A stretch of DNA of 33,939 nucleotides from contig VGOD01000036.1 in the NCBI GenBank assembly GCA_016876015.1, positions 1 through 33,939 of the forward strand, given 5' to 3'. Below are positions 1-6,720 of the stretch, in pieces. This stretch comes from Chloroflexota bacterium. Its GTDB lineage: Bacteria > Chloroflexota > Anaerolineae > CG2-30-64-16. Position 1 is the first letter of the stretch; every line of letters begins with the position of its first letter. Position numbers and translations under genes: made by a program. Below the pieces are notes generated by a model. That model worked only from the letters and a program-made list of their open reading frames with translations. It was not told where the DNA came from and made no database searches.

Positions 1-197
1 TCGCGCCTCTCCTTCACAAGCGGTCTGAGCATCGCACTGGAGGCGCCGTAGCGTCCATCGAAGTAGTTGATGTCCAGCTCGATCGCGCGACGGTAGATGT
101 CGCGCCCCGCTTCGTCTTTTAACAGGCACAGATAGCCTCCGCCAACGCCCAGCAGCGAGACCTGCAAGCCCGAGCGGCCGAAACGGCGGTATTCGAT
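1..197 (-). CDS. Aldo/keto reductase, N-terminal part, cut by the window edge
   Basis: The minus strand from 197 to the window edge reads as the N-terminus of an aldo/keto reductase: EYRRFGRSGLQVSLLGVG, a family-typical opening, then AIELDINYFDGRYGASS, which matches the block carrying the catalytic Asp and Tyr. These enzymes are cytosolic NAD(P)H-dependent carbonyl reductases with a TIM-barrel fold; the substrate cannot be told from this fragment. The frame is open to the window edge. It lies 16 bases after the Gfo/Idh/MocA gene, with an AGAGGTG Shine-Dalgarno, so the two probably form a sugar or polyol operon. The conserved N-terminus is preceded in frame by TGA-GAC-ATC, with no ATG, GTG or TTG between the stop and the conserved residues. 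The start is therefore either a rare ATC or a mutated ATG. Confidence 0.8.
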   Translation of the reverse strand, partial: MEYRRFGRSGLQVSLLGVGGGYLCLLKDEAGRDIYRRAIELDINYFDGRYGASSAMLRPLVKERR

Positions 198-213
198 GTC
201 TCACCTCTTTGGC

Positions 214-1464
214 TCAGATCTTCCAGTAGGCGTTGATGTCGGCTTCGTAGATGGTCGTGCGCTCCTGCTCGACGTCGTCCACGCTCACCGGCCGGTTGAG
301 CACGCCGGACTCAAGGCCGGCATAGCAGATGGCCAGCGCCTGGCGGCCAATCAGGCCGTCTACTTCGAGCGCGGTTCCGGTCAACACACAGCGGCCGAAC
401 TCGTGGTACTCGATGGCAAGCAGCTTACGATCACACGCGGGAAAGGACAATGTGAACGACGCTGGCCGAGCTGAGCCGAACAGCCGCTCGCCGATCTCGT
501 CCAGGTGATAGTCGGGGACCAGGTCCAGCAGTCCGTCGCCCGTGATCTCGGTCCCGCTGTCGAGCGTCAGCACGGGCGGGCTGCCGTTGCGGATGCCGCC
601 GCAGACGAGCGATCCTCGCTGGCCGTAGATCACCTTCTGGCCGAATCCCTTTCCGTGCGCGGCATAGAACTGGGTCCAATTGCCCACCGCGCCGCTCTTG
701 AACTGCACGACAGCGACGAACAGATCCTCGGATGTCGCGGTGATGGCAGCGGGGATCTCGTGATGCCAGGCCTGGTAGAAGTCGGCGACGCCGCTGCGTG
801 CGCCCCTGTAACGAACCGACTCCCACAGCCTGGTTCTGGCAAAGACGTCGGCGACAGCCCCCAGGTAGTAGAGCATCAGGTCGGCGTTGTGCACGCCGCC
901 ATCAATCACCATGCCGCCCATCTGCTTGTAGTGCCGCCAGGGCAGGATGAGGATGTTGGCGCCGCCGCTGGCGCTGAGGTCGAACATGACCTCGGGCTGT
1001 CCGATGACCCCCGCCGCGAGCAGAGCCTTGGTCAGGCGCGCCATCGGGTCGCGGCGATAGTTCTCGGCTACCGAGAGCGCCTTGCCCGCCCGCGCCTGTG
1101 CGGCGAGGATCAGGTTGCAGGCGCGCATCGAGATGCCCAGCGGCTTCTCGCAGAGCACGTGCAACCCCAGCTCGAACGCCTGGCAGGCGACGATATGATG
1201 CGACCCGGCATCGGTAGCAACGGCCACGGCCTGCAGATCGGGCCGCATCTTGACCATGTGGGCCACATCATCGCACACCAGGGGGCGCTCGCCCAGCAGC
1301 GATGCGGCATTGTCGGCCAGCCGCTCAGCGTTGTCTCGGCGCAAGTCGCAGACCGCCGCCAGCGCGACGTTGCTCATCCCGCTCTGCGCCAGCTCCTGAA
1401 GGCCCAGCAGATGGCGGCCGCCCATGCCGCCGCAACCCACGATGGCCAGCTTGATCTTCTCCAT
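214..1464 (-). CDS. Gfo/Idh/MocA family oxidoreductase
   Basis: A 416-residue cytosolic NAD(P)-dependent dehydrogenase of the glucose-fructose oxidoreductase/inositol dehydrogenase/MocA family. The N-terminal Rossmann fold shows GCGGMGG at residues 10-16 and the family EKP motif (CEKPLG, E106-P108), whose Lys is catalytic. Further on, GGMVIDGGVHNADLM carries the conserved HxxD signature of the substrate domain. Length is normal for the family. The ATG at 1464 is chosen because AAGGAG precedes it and the Rossmann strand begins right after; a longer open frame upstream would read through the promoter. The reductase gene follows 16 bases downstream. Such pairs usually act on sugars, inositols or glycosides, but the substrate cannot be named from sequence. 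Confidence 0.9.
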   Translation of the reverse strand: MEKIKLAIVGCGGMGGRHLLGLQELAQSGMSNVALAAVCDLRRDNAERLADNAASLLGERPLVCDDVAHMVKMRPDLQAVAVATDAGSHHIVACQAFELGLHVLCEKPLGISMRACNLILAAQARAGKALSVAENYRRDPMARLTKALLAAGVIGQPEVMFDLSASGGANILILPWRHYKQMGGMVIDGGVHNADLMLYYLGAVADVFARTRLWESVRYRGARSGVADFYQAWHHEIPAAITATSEDLFVAVVQFKSGAVGNWTQFYAAHGKGFGQKVIYGQRGSLVCGGIRNGSPPVLTLDSGTEITGDGLLDLVPDYHLDEIGERLFGSARPASFTLSFPACDRKLLAIEYHEFGRCVLTGTALEVDGLIGRQALAICYAGLESGVLNRPVSVDDVEQERTTIYEADINAYWKI

Positions 1465-1497
1465 ATCGCTCCTTGGCGTGAGGTTGGTCTGCGCGCA

Positions 1498-1526
1498 AAC
1501 ATACCAGCAAAGCGCGCCGGTGTCAA
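1498..1526 (-). promoter_or_regulatory. Sigma70-type promoter for the Gfo/Idh/MocA-AKR operon
   Basis: On the minus strand, TTGACA (1521-1526) and TATGTT (1498-1503) are separated by exactly 17 bases, about 34 bases before the ATG at 1464. An inverted repeat, AGACAG (1541-1546) with CTGTCT (1555-1560), lies just upstream and could bind a regulator. Confidence 0.65.
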
Positions 1527-1604
1527 GAAGCCTCTCTGCAAGACAGTAGTTTCGCTGTCTCAGCATCCACTCAGGATCAGCACAGCCTCAACACAGCCAG
1601 TCTG

Positions 1605-1613
1605 TGTTATAAT
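1605..1613 (+). promoter_or_regulatory. Extended -10 promoter for the two-component operon
   Basis: A perfect TATAAT (1608-1613) preceded by TGT forms an extended -10 element about 38 bases before the response regulator ATG. No good -35 box stands at the usual distance. Instead a direct repeat, CACAGCC at 1581-1587 and 1592-1598, occupies that place and may be an activator or autoregulation site for an OmpR-type regulator. Confidence 0.55.
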
Positions 1614-1650
1614 CAACCCACACCTGAGTGAGTTTCAGACGAGTGATCAC

Positions 1651-2331
1651 ATGGCGACTGTCTTGATTGTAGACGATGATCCCAAGCTCCTGAGGATGCT
1701 GCAGCGCACCCTCACGTATGAGGGCTTCGGCGTGCTCAGCGCGAGCGACGGCCACCAGGCATTGGCCGAGCTCCAGGCGCATCGGCCAGACGTCGTGGTG
1801 CTGGATTGGCTGATGCCGGGGCTGGATGGCCTGGGCGTGCTGGAGCGTCTGCGCGCAGCCGGCGACAAGACGCTGGTGCTGATGCTGACGGCGCGTGATG
1901 CCGTCGAGCACCGCGTGGAGGGGCTGGAAAGCGGCGCCGACGACTACCTGGTCAAACCATTTGCCCCGGCCGAGCTGCTGGCCCGCATCCATGCCTTGTT
2001 GCGCCGGCCTGCCGTGGCTGCCCGCGACGAGGCGCTGCGCTATGCCGATCTGCACCTCGACCCCCTGACGCGCGAGACCCGCCGCGGACCGCGCACCTTC
2101 GAGCTGACCGCCCAGGAGTTCGATCTGCTGCGCTTCCTCATGCGCCACCCCCGCCAGGTGCTCAGCCGTGAACAGATCTTGCAGGATGTATGGGGCTACG
2201 ACTTCGGCGGCGAAGACAACGTGCTGGAAGTGTACATCGGCTATCTGCGCAGGAAGACCGAGGCGGCCGGCGAGGCGCGGCTGATCCATACCGTGCGCGG
2301 GGTGGGTTATGTGCTGCGCGAAGACGCGTGA
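1651..2331 (+). CDS. OmpR/PhoB-family response regulator
   Basis: A 226-residue cytosolic response regulator. The receiver domain (about residues 1-118) has the acidic pair D9/D10, phospho-acceptor D52 in VVVLDWLMPG, T80 and K102 in YLVKPF. The C-terminal winged helix has the OmpR/PhoB pattern: FELTAQEFDLLRFL, SREQILQDVWGYDF and the terminal hairpin TVRGVGYVLRE. The ATG at 1651 starts directly at the receiver; the frame is open far upstream, but that extension is antisense to the oxidoreductase gene. The kinase gene begins 8 bases after the stop, so both are co-transcribed. The target genes are unknown; the upstream CACAGCC repeats suggest autoregulation. Confidence 0.93.
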   Translation: MATVLIVDDDPKLLRMLQRTLTYEGFGVLSASDGHQALAELQAHRPDVVVLDWLMPGLDGLGVLERLRAAGDKTLVLMLTARDAVEHRVEGLESGADDYLVKPFAPAELLARIHALLRRPAVAARDEALRYADLHLDPLTRETRRGPRTFELTAQEFDLLRFLMRHPRQVLSREQILQDVWGYDFGGEDNVLEVYIGYLRRKTEAAGEARLIHTVRGVGYVLREDA

Positions 2332-2339
2332 GGCGCGTC

Positions 2340-3770
2340 ATGACGATCAGGCTGCGGCTGACCTTGCTCTACACGGCGATCCTGGCCGTGGCAGTGATCG
2401 CGTTCAGCGCCAGCCTGTACACAACGCAAGCGCGGGCCACCTACGCGGACATCAAGGCCACCCTGGCGCGGCAGGCGGCCTTTTTTCCCGGCGGGGGCCG
2501 CTCGGAGCTCCGTCCTTTCGAGCCGCGGCCTGAGCCTGGCGCAGCTTCGGTTGCGCCGTCGAGATTCTCCCTGCCCAGCGGCACGTTGCCAGGCCGCTGG
2601 ACGCAGACGCGCAGCCTGACCGGTGAGGTGACGGGGCAAACCCTCGACCTCAGCGGAGCGGTCCTCCCGCTCAGCGAGACGGGGCTGGCTGCGGTGCGGG
2701 GCGGCGCTGTGTGGCTCGAGACGGCCACGGTGCAAGATGAATCGCTCCTGATCCATAGCCAGCGCTTCACCGGGCCGGGCTATGCGTCCGGCATCGTGCA
2801 GGTAGCATTTCCCATCGGCCAACCGCAGCAATATCTGGCTACGTTGCGTCTGATGCTGGCGGTGGGCGGCGGCCTGGCGGTCGTGGTCGCGTGCGCGCTG
2901 GGTTGGGCGCTGGCCGGCGCCGCGCTGCACCCGATCCAGCGCATCACGCAGACCGCGCAGACGATCGGCGCCGAGCGCAACTTCGGCCGGCGGGTAGAAC
3001 ACCAGGGCCCAGCCGACGAGGTAGGCCAACTGGCGCTCACCTTCAACGACATGCTGGCCGAACTCGAATCAGGGTATCGCCAACTCGAAGCCGCGCTCCG
3101 GTCGCAGCGGCGCTTCGTGGCTGATGCCTCGCACGAACTGCGGACCCCTCTGACGACGGTGCGCGGCAACATCGCGCTGCTCCAGCGCAACCCGCCCGTT
3201 CAGGCCGATGAGCGCGTCGAAATCCTGACCGATACCCGGGATGAGGTTGATCGGCTGATCCGTCTGGTGAACCAGTTGCTGGTGCTGGCCCGCGCGGATG
3301 CGGGCCAGCCGCTGCGCCGCGATGCCATTCCCGTGCGACCACTCATCGAGGATGTGCGCCGGCAGGCCAGTTTGCTGGCCCCGCGCACCGAGATGCGGTG
3401 CGAGTCGCCGGCCAACCTGGTGGTTCAGGCCGATCGCGATGCGCTCAAGCAGATTCTGCTCGCCCTGGTGGACAACGCGCTGGTGCATACGCCGGCAGGC
3501 ACGCCAATCGCGTTGATGGCCGCGGCCGCGGGGGAGAACGTTCTCCTCAGCGTGCATGACAACGGTCCCGGCATCGCGGCCGAAGCCTTGCCGCATATCT
3601 TCGAACGCTTCTACCGCGGACAGGCCTGGCGCACTGGCCTGGGCGCCGGCCTGGGACTCTCTATCGCGAAGGAATTGATCGAGGCGCTAGGCGGCACGAT
3701 CGCGGTCGAGAGCCAGCCTGGCCAGGGCAGCGTCTTCACAGCGACGTTGCCGGCAGCCATGCCTCCATAG
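2340..3770 (+). CDS. Sensor histidine kinase (HAMP, HisKA, HATPase_c)
   Basis: A 476-residue membrane kinase, partner of the preceding regulator. TM1 spans about residues 8-26. An extracytoplasmic sensor region of about 140 residues follows, rich in Pro and Gly and without a recognisable fold. TM2 is at about 170-193, then a HAMP linker. HisKA carries phospho-acceptor H265 in ADASHELRTPL. The ATPase domain has the N-box LVDNALVHTP (N379), the G1 box HDNGPG (407-411), the F-box IFERFYRG and the G2 box GAGLGLS (435-441). All catalytic motifs are intact. The start is the ATG at 2340. The stop codon TAG lies inside a short sequence that is repeated about 85 bases downstream. The stimulus is unknown. 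Confidence 0.93.
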   Translation: MTIRLRLTLLYTAILAVAVIAFSASLYTTQARATYADIKATLARQAAFFPGGGRSELRPFEPRPEPGAASVAPSRFSLPSGTLPGRWTQTRSLTGEVTGQTLDLSGAVLPLSETGLAAVRGGAVWLETATVQDESLLIHSQRFTGPGYASGIVQVAFPIGQPQQYLATLRLMLAVGGGLAVVVACALGWALAGAALHPIQRITQTAQTIGAERNFGRRVEHQGPADEVGQLALTFNDMLAELESGYRQLEAALRSQRRFVADASHELRTPLTTVRGNIALLQRNPPVQADERVEILTDTRDEVDRLIRLVNQLLVLARADAGQPLRRDAIPVRPLIEDVRRQASLLAPRTEMRCESPANLVVQADRDALKQILLALVDNALVHTPAGTPIALMAAAAGENVLLSVHDNGPGIAAEALPHIFERFYRGQAWRTGLGAGLGLSIAKELIEALGGTIAVESQPGQGSVFTATLPAAMPP

Positions 3771-3936
3771 TACTTCTCCGCGACACCTACTTCCTGCTTG
3801 GGCCGGTCTCCGACCGAGCCAATGGCGGAACTTTATTCTTTTTCGAGTCCATAGTATTCCTGCGCGATACTTGCGTTGATCGCGAGAATCTTTTGCGGCG
3901 TCATTGCCCTGCTCTGGCCGGTCTCCGACCGAGCCA
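3763..3936 (+). repeat. Imperfect duplication carrying two copies of the CGGTCTCCGACCG repeat
   Basis: The gap 3771-4099 holds two related blocks, about 3763-3821 and 3848-3936. Each starts with CCATAGTA followed by a CGCGA-x-AC stretch and ends with an identical 21-base sequence (3801-3821 and 3916-3936) that contains the mini-hairpin CGGTC-TCC-GACCG. The first block overlaps the kinase stop codon. No coding potential was seen in the rest of the gap apart from a promoter near its end. Confidence 0.6.
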
Positions 3937-4008
3937 GCGGCAGGCGACGTCATTGCGAGCGTAGCCCGGCGGTCCTGAGCTGGGCGCAGCAGAGCTGTAC
4001 CGCGGCCT

Positions 4009-4036
4009 TTGTCCTGCGCCCAAGCCGTGCTATACT
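4009..4036 (+). promoter_or_regulatory. Putative promoter for the MFS gene
   Basis: TTGTCC (4009-4014) and TATACT (4031-4036) are separated by 16 bases, and TGC before TATACT gives an extended -10. The GTG start of the permease lies 64 bases downstream. Confidence 0.5.
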
Positions 4037-4099
4037 GGGGACGCGAAGCTGGCTGGCGGACTTGCAGCCCACGCTTTTAATCTCGCTTCAGGCGGCCCC

Positions 4100-5368
4100 G
4101 TGCTCACCAAGAACCATTCCCTGATCATCACTCTGCGCAACCTGCGCGGCAATGCGCGCGGATGCGTCTTCACTGAACCGTTGTGGGGCATTCCGTTCAA
4201 CCTCTATGCGCCCTACGTTTCCGTCTACATGCTCGCACTCGGCCTGACCGACGCCCAGATCGGCGTTGTCACCAGCGTCGGCCTGGTTTTTCAGATCTTC
4301 TGGGCCCTGATGAGCGGAGCCATCACCGACAAGCTGGGGCGCCGACGCGCCACCCTGATTGCCGATCTGGTCGGATGGAGCGTGCCCTGCCTGGTGTGGG
4401 CCATCTCGGCCGATTTCTCGCATTTTCTGATCGCCGCGGCCTTCAACAGCGTATGGCGGGTGTCGCATACCTCCTGGACCTGTCTGTTGGTCGAAGACAC
4501 CGACCCCGACCTGCTGGTGGATGTCTACGCCTGGATTTACATTGCGAATCTGGTGGTCGCCTTCATCGCGCCTTTCGGCGGCCTGCTGATCGAGCGGTTC
4601 ACCCTCGTGCCGACCATGCGGGGACTGTTCGTGCTGGCGTTCGTCATGATGACGGCCAAGTTCTTCGCGACCAACGCCTTGACCGCTGAAACGCGACAGG
4701 GCCTGGTGCGCATGGCAGAGACGCGGCATCAGCCCGTCATCGCGGTGTTGCGCGAGTATTCGTCCGTCTTCCGGCAGGTCATCCGGGCGCCGACCCTGCT
4801 GCTGGCGACCGCTCTGCTGGTGTTCGTCAGCATCTCGCGGACGATCAGCGGCACGTTCTGGGCCATCCTGGTCACCGAAAAGCTGATGATACCGGCGCAA
4901 TACCTGGCGCTTTTCCACTCCACGCGTTCTATCATCATGCTGCTGATCTTCTTTCTGGTGATGCCCAGGCTGCGGAGCACGGACGTGTACAAGCCGATGC
5001 TTTTCGGGTTCGTCGGCGTGATGCTCAGCCAGGTGATCTTGCTCAATGTGCCCGTGGGCAGCTATGCCTTGCTCTTGCTCGCAACGGTCGTGGAGGCGTG
5101 CAGCCTGCCGGCGATCACCGCGCTCCTGGACAAGCTGATGGTGATCATCGTGGACCCGAAGGAGCGCGCCCGGATCATGGCGATCGTGTACGTGATGATG
5201 ATCCTGGCGACTTCGCCCTTCGGTTGGATCGCCGGGCAACTGTCTCAGCTCGACCGCGACCTGCCTTTCGTGCTCAGCATCGCGCTCTATGGTCTCGGCG
5301 GGTTGTTGACTCTGCTGAGCAGCCGCCTGCCACGGTCGCAGCCTGCGCGATTGGGCGAGGTCTCCTGA
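4100..5368 (+). CDS. Major facilitator superfamily transporter
   Basis: A 422-residue integral membrane protein with about 12 hydrophobic segments. The cytoplasmic loop between TM2 and TM3 has the MFS signature (GAITDKLGRRRATLIADLVG), which matches the G-x-x-x-D-x-x-G-R-R-x motif A. Sub-family and substrate are not clear; similar proteins are annotated simply as MFS permeases, and both import and efflux are possible. Translation is taken from GTG at 4100, since the protein aligns to MFS proteins soon after it and no ATG is nearby. It stands alone behind its own putative promoter and is followed by a repeat-rich gap before the peptidase gene. Confidence 0.85.
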   Translation: MLTKNHSLIITLRNLRGNARGCVFTEPLWGIPFNLYAPYVSVYMLALGLTDAQIGVVTSVGLVFQIFWALMSGAITDKLGRRRATLIADLVGWSVPCLVWAISADFSHFLIAAAFNSVWRVSHTSWTCLLVEDTDPDLLVDVYAWIYIANLVVAFIAPFGGLLIERFTLVPTMRGLFVLAFVMMTAKFFATNALTAETRQGLVRMAETRHQPVIAVLREYSSVFRQVIRAPTLLLATALLVFVSISRTISGTFWAILVTEKLMIPAQYLALFHSTRSIIMLLIFFLVMPRLRSTDVYKPMLFGFVGVMLSQVILLNVPVGSYALLLLATVVEACSLPAITALLDKLMVIIVDPKERARIMAIVYVMMILATSPFGWIAGQLSQLDRDLPFVLSIALYGLGGLLTLLSSRLPRSQPARLGEVS

Positions 5369-5502
5369 CCGAGGTCTTTGGCGGAGGCGGCGGATGAAAA
5401 CGTAGCGCAAGATGGCATCTTGCGCCACGCCCCGGCGATTGTCGGGACAGTTGTTCATGCTGCGGCCGGCGCCACGACGCGTGAAAAACAGGCGGGCTGG
5501 AT

Positions 5503-5555
5503 TCGAGGCTTCAGCCGGTTTCTGCCGCCGACCACCAAACCGGGTAAAGCCTCGA
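5503..5555. repeat. Interspersed hairpin repeat in the MFS-peptidase gap
   Basis: The 235-base gap 5369-5603 contains a strong stem-loop. TCGAGGCTT (5503-5511) pairs with AAGCCTCGA (5547-5555), and CCGGTTT (5515-5521) pairs with AAACCGG (5537-5543). One arm shares 18 bases (ACCGGCTGAAGCCTCGAA, on the opposite strand) with the hairpin at 30384-30469, so this is a dispersed element rather than a local terminator. Confidence 0.7.
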
Positions 5556-5603
5556 GACCAGAGCGGCGGGCAGTCTTCAGAACCGCATGGGAGGTATCAG
5601 CAC

Positions 5604-6566
5604 ATGACGCCCAACTCCACTCTGACCGCGATTCCGGGCATCCAGGTCGGCCACGCCACCGACCCAGTCGGTTTGACCGGCTGCACGGTTGTGTTGTGCG
5701 AAAAGGGCGCGGTGGCCGGTGTTGATCAGCGCGGCGGCGCGCCAGGCACGCGGGAGACGGATCTCCTGCGGCCGCTGCACCTGGTGCAGCAGGTACACGC
5801 AGTGCTGCTGGCCGGCGGCAGCGCGTTCGGATTGGCCGCCGCCGATGGCGTGATGCGCTATTTGGAGGAGCGCGGGGCAGGTTTCAAGGCCGGGTCAGCA
5901 CGCGTGCCCATCGTGCCGGCCGCCATCCTGTTCGATCTGGCCATCGGGGACCCGAAGGCGCGGCCCGATGCCGCCATGGGCTATGCCGCGTGCCAGGCGG
6001 CCACCGCCGGCCCGGTCGTCGAGGGCAACGTCGGCGCGGGGACCGGCTGCAGTGCAGGCAAGGCGCTCGGCGCGAGTCGTGCGACCAAGACCGGCATCGG
6101 CAGTGCGGCCGTGGAGCTGGGTGGAGGTCTGATCGTCGCCGCGCTGGTCGCGGTCAATCCATTCGGCGACGTGGTGGACGAGCGCGGGCAGATCATTGCG
6201 GGCGCACGGCCGTTGCGCGGGGCCGGCTATGCCGACACGCTGGCGGTGCTGCGGAGCCCGATCGGCCGGGTGGCGCTGCGCGTGGCTGGCGCGACCGTCA
6301 TCGGCGTCGTGGCGACCAACGCCCGGCTCGACAAAGAGCAGGCGAACAAGGCGGCCCAAATGGCGCACGATGGCCTGGGCCGCGCCATTCGCCCCGCGCA
6401 CACCATGTTCGACGGTGATACGCTGTTTGCTCTCGCGACCGGCCGGGTGCGCGCCAGCGTCACGCTGGTCGGCGCGTTCGCAGCCGAGGTTGTGGCGCAA
6501 GCCATCGTGCGCGCTGCGCGCTCGGCCGCATCCGCAGGCGGGTTGCCTGGTGGGGCTGAGAGATAG
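5604..6566 (+). CDS. P1 family peptidase (DmpA/NylC-like, MEROPS S58)
   Basis: A 320-residue Ntn-type self-processing hydrolase, probably an aminopeptidase or amidase. Family blocks are clear: IPGIQVGHATD, GGAPGTRETDLL, LLAGGSAFGLAAADGV, a proline-rich PIVPAAILFDL, GNVGAGTGCSAGK and GVVATNARL. Members cleave themselves before a Ser or Thr that becomes the N-terminal nucleophile. In NylC the cleaved pair is Asn-Thr just before the IGVVAT strand. Here the corresponding residues read Ala-Thr (GATVIGVVAT), so the Thr is kept and the Asn is not. The ATG at 5604 has GGGAGG in front. The TAG stop lies in the first unit of a hexanucleotide tandem repeat. The physiological substrate is unknown. Confidence 0.88.
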   Translation: MTPNSTLTAIPGIQVGHATDPVGLTGCTVVLCEKGAVAGVDQRGGAPGTRETDLLRPLHLVQQVHAVLLAGGSAFGLAAADGVMRYLEERGAGFKAGSARVPIVPAAILFDLAIGDPKARPDAAMGYAACQAATAGPVVEGNVGAGTGCSAGKALGASRATKTGIGSAAVELGGGLIVAALVAVNPFGDVVDERGQIIAGARPLRGAGYADTLAVLRSPIGRVALRVAGATVIGVVATNARLDKEQANKAAQMAHDGLGRAIRPAHTMFDGDTLFALATGRVRASVTLVGAFAAEVVAQAIVRAARSAASAGGLPGGAER

Positions 6567-6612
6567 AGATAGAGATAGAGATAGAGATAGAGATAGAGAT
6601 AGAGATAGAGAT
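6559..6612 (+). repeat. Hexanucleotide microsatellite, nine AGAGAT units
   Basis: Nine perfect AGAGAT units run from 6559 to 6612, followed by a degenerate AGAGAG. The TAG stop of the peptidase gene (6564-6566) is built from the first and second units, and a putative glgA promoter starts 16 bases after the last unit. Read in the glgA frame the repeat would encode Asp-Arg pairs, but glgA starts downstream. Confidence 0.95.
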
Positions 6613-6627
6613 AGAGAGCGAGGGTGG

Positions 6628-6656
6628 TTGATTTTTGCGGTGAGGTGTGTTAGCAT
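6628..6656 (+). promoter_or_regulatory. Putative glgA promoter next to the microsatellite
   Basis: TTGATT (6628-6633) and TAGCAT (6651-6656) are 17 bases apart, each matching the consensus in four of six positions. The match is moderate, but it is the best pair between the microsatellite and glgA. Confidence 0.35.
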
Positions 6657-6720
6657 TTGTCACGAGGGGATGTGGTGCGATGATAAGAGCATGGTCTCGG
6701 AATCCATGAATGAGGCGCAC

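Noticed and set aside
505..1650. Upstream extension of the response regulator frame
   Set aside because: It is antisense to the oxidoreductase gene and crosses both promoters; the receiver domain starts at 1651.
4088..5458. Minus-strand open frame of 456 codons opposite the MFS gene
   Set aside because: Its translation is rich in His, Gln, Arg and Asp without any domain, as expected for the antisense of a hydrophobic GC-rich gene; the plus strand has clear MFS motifs.
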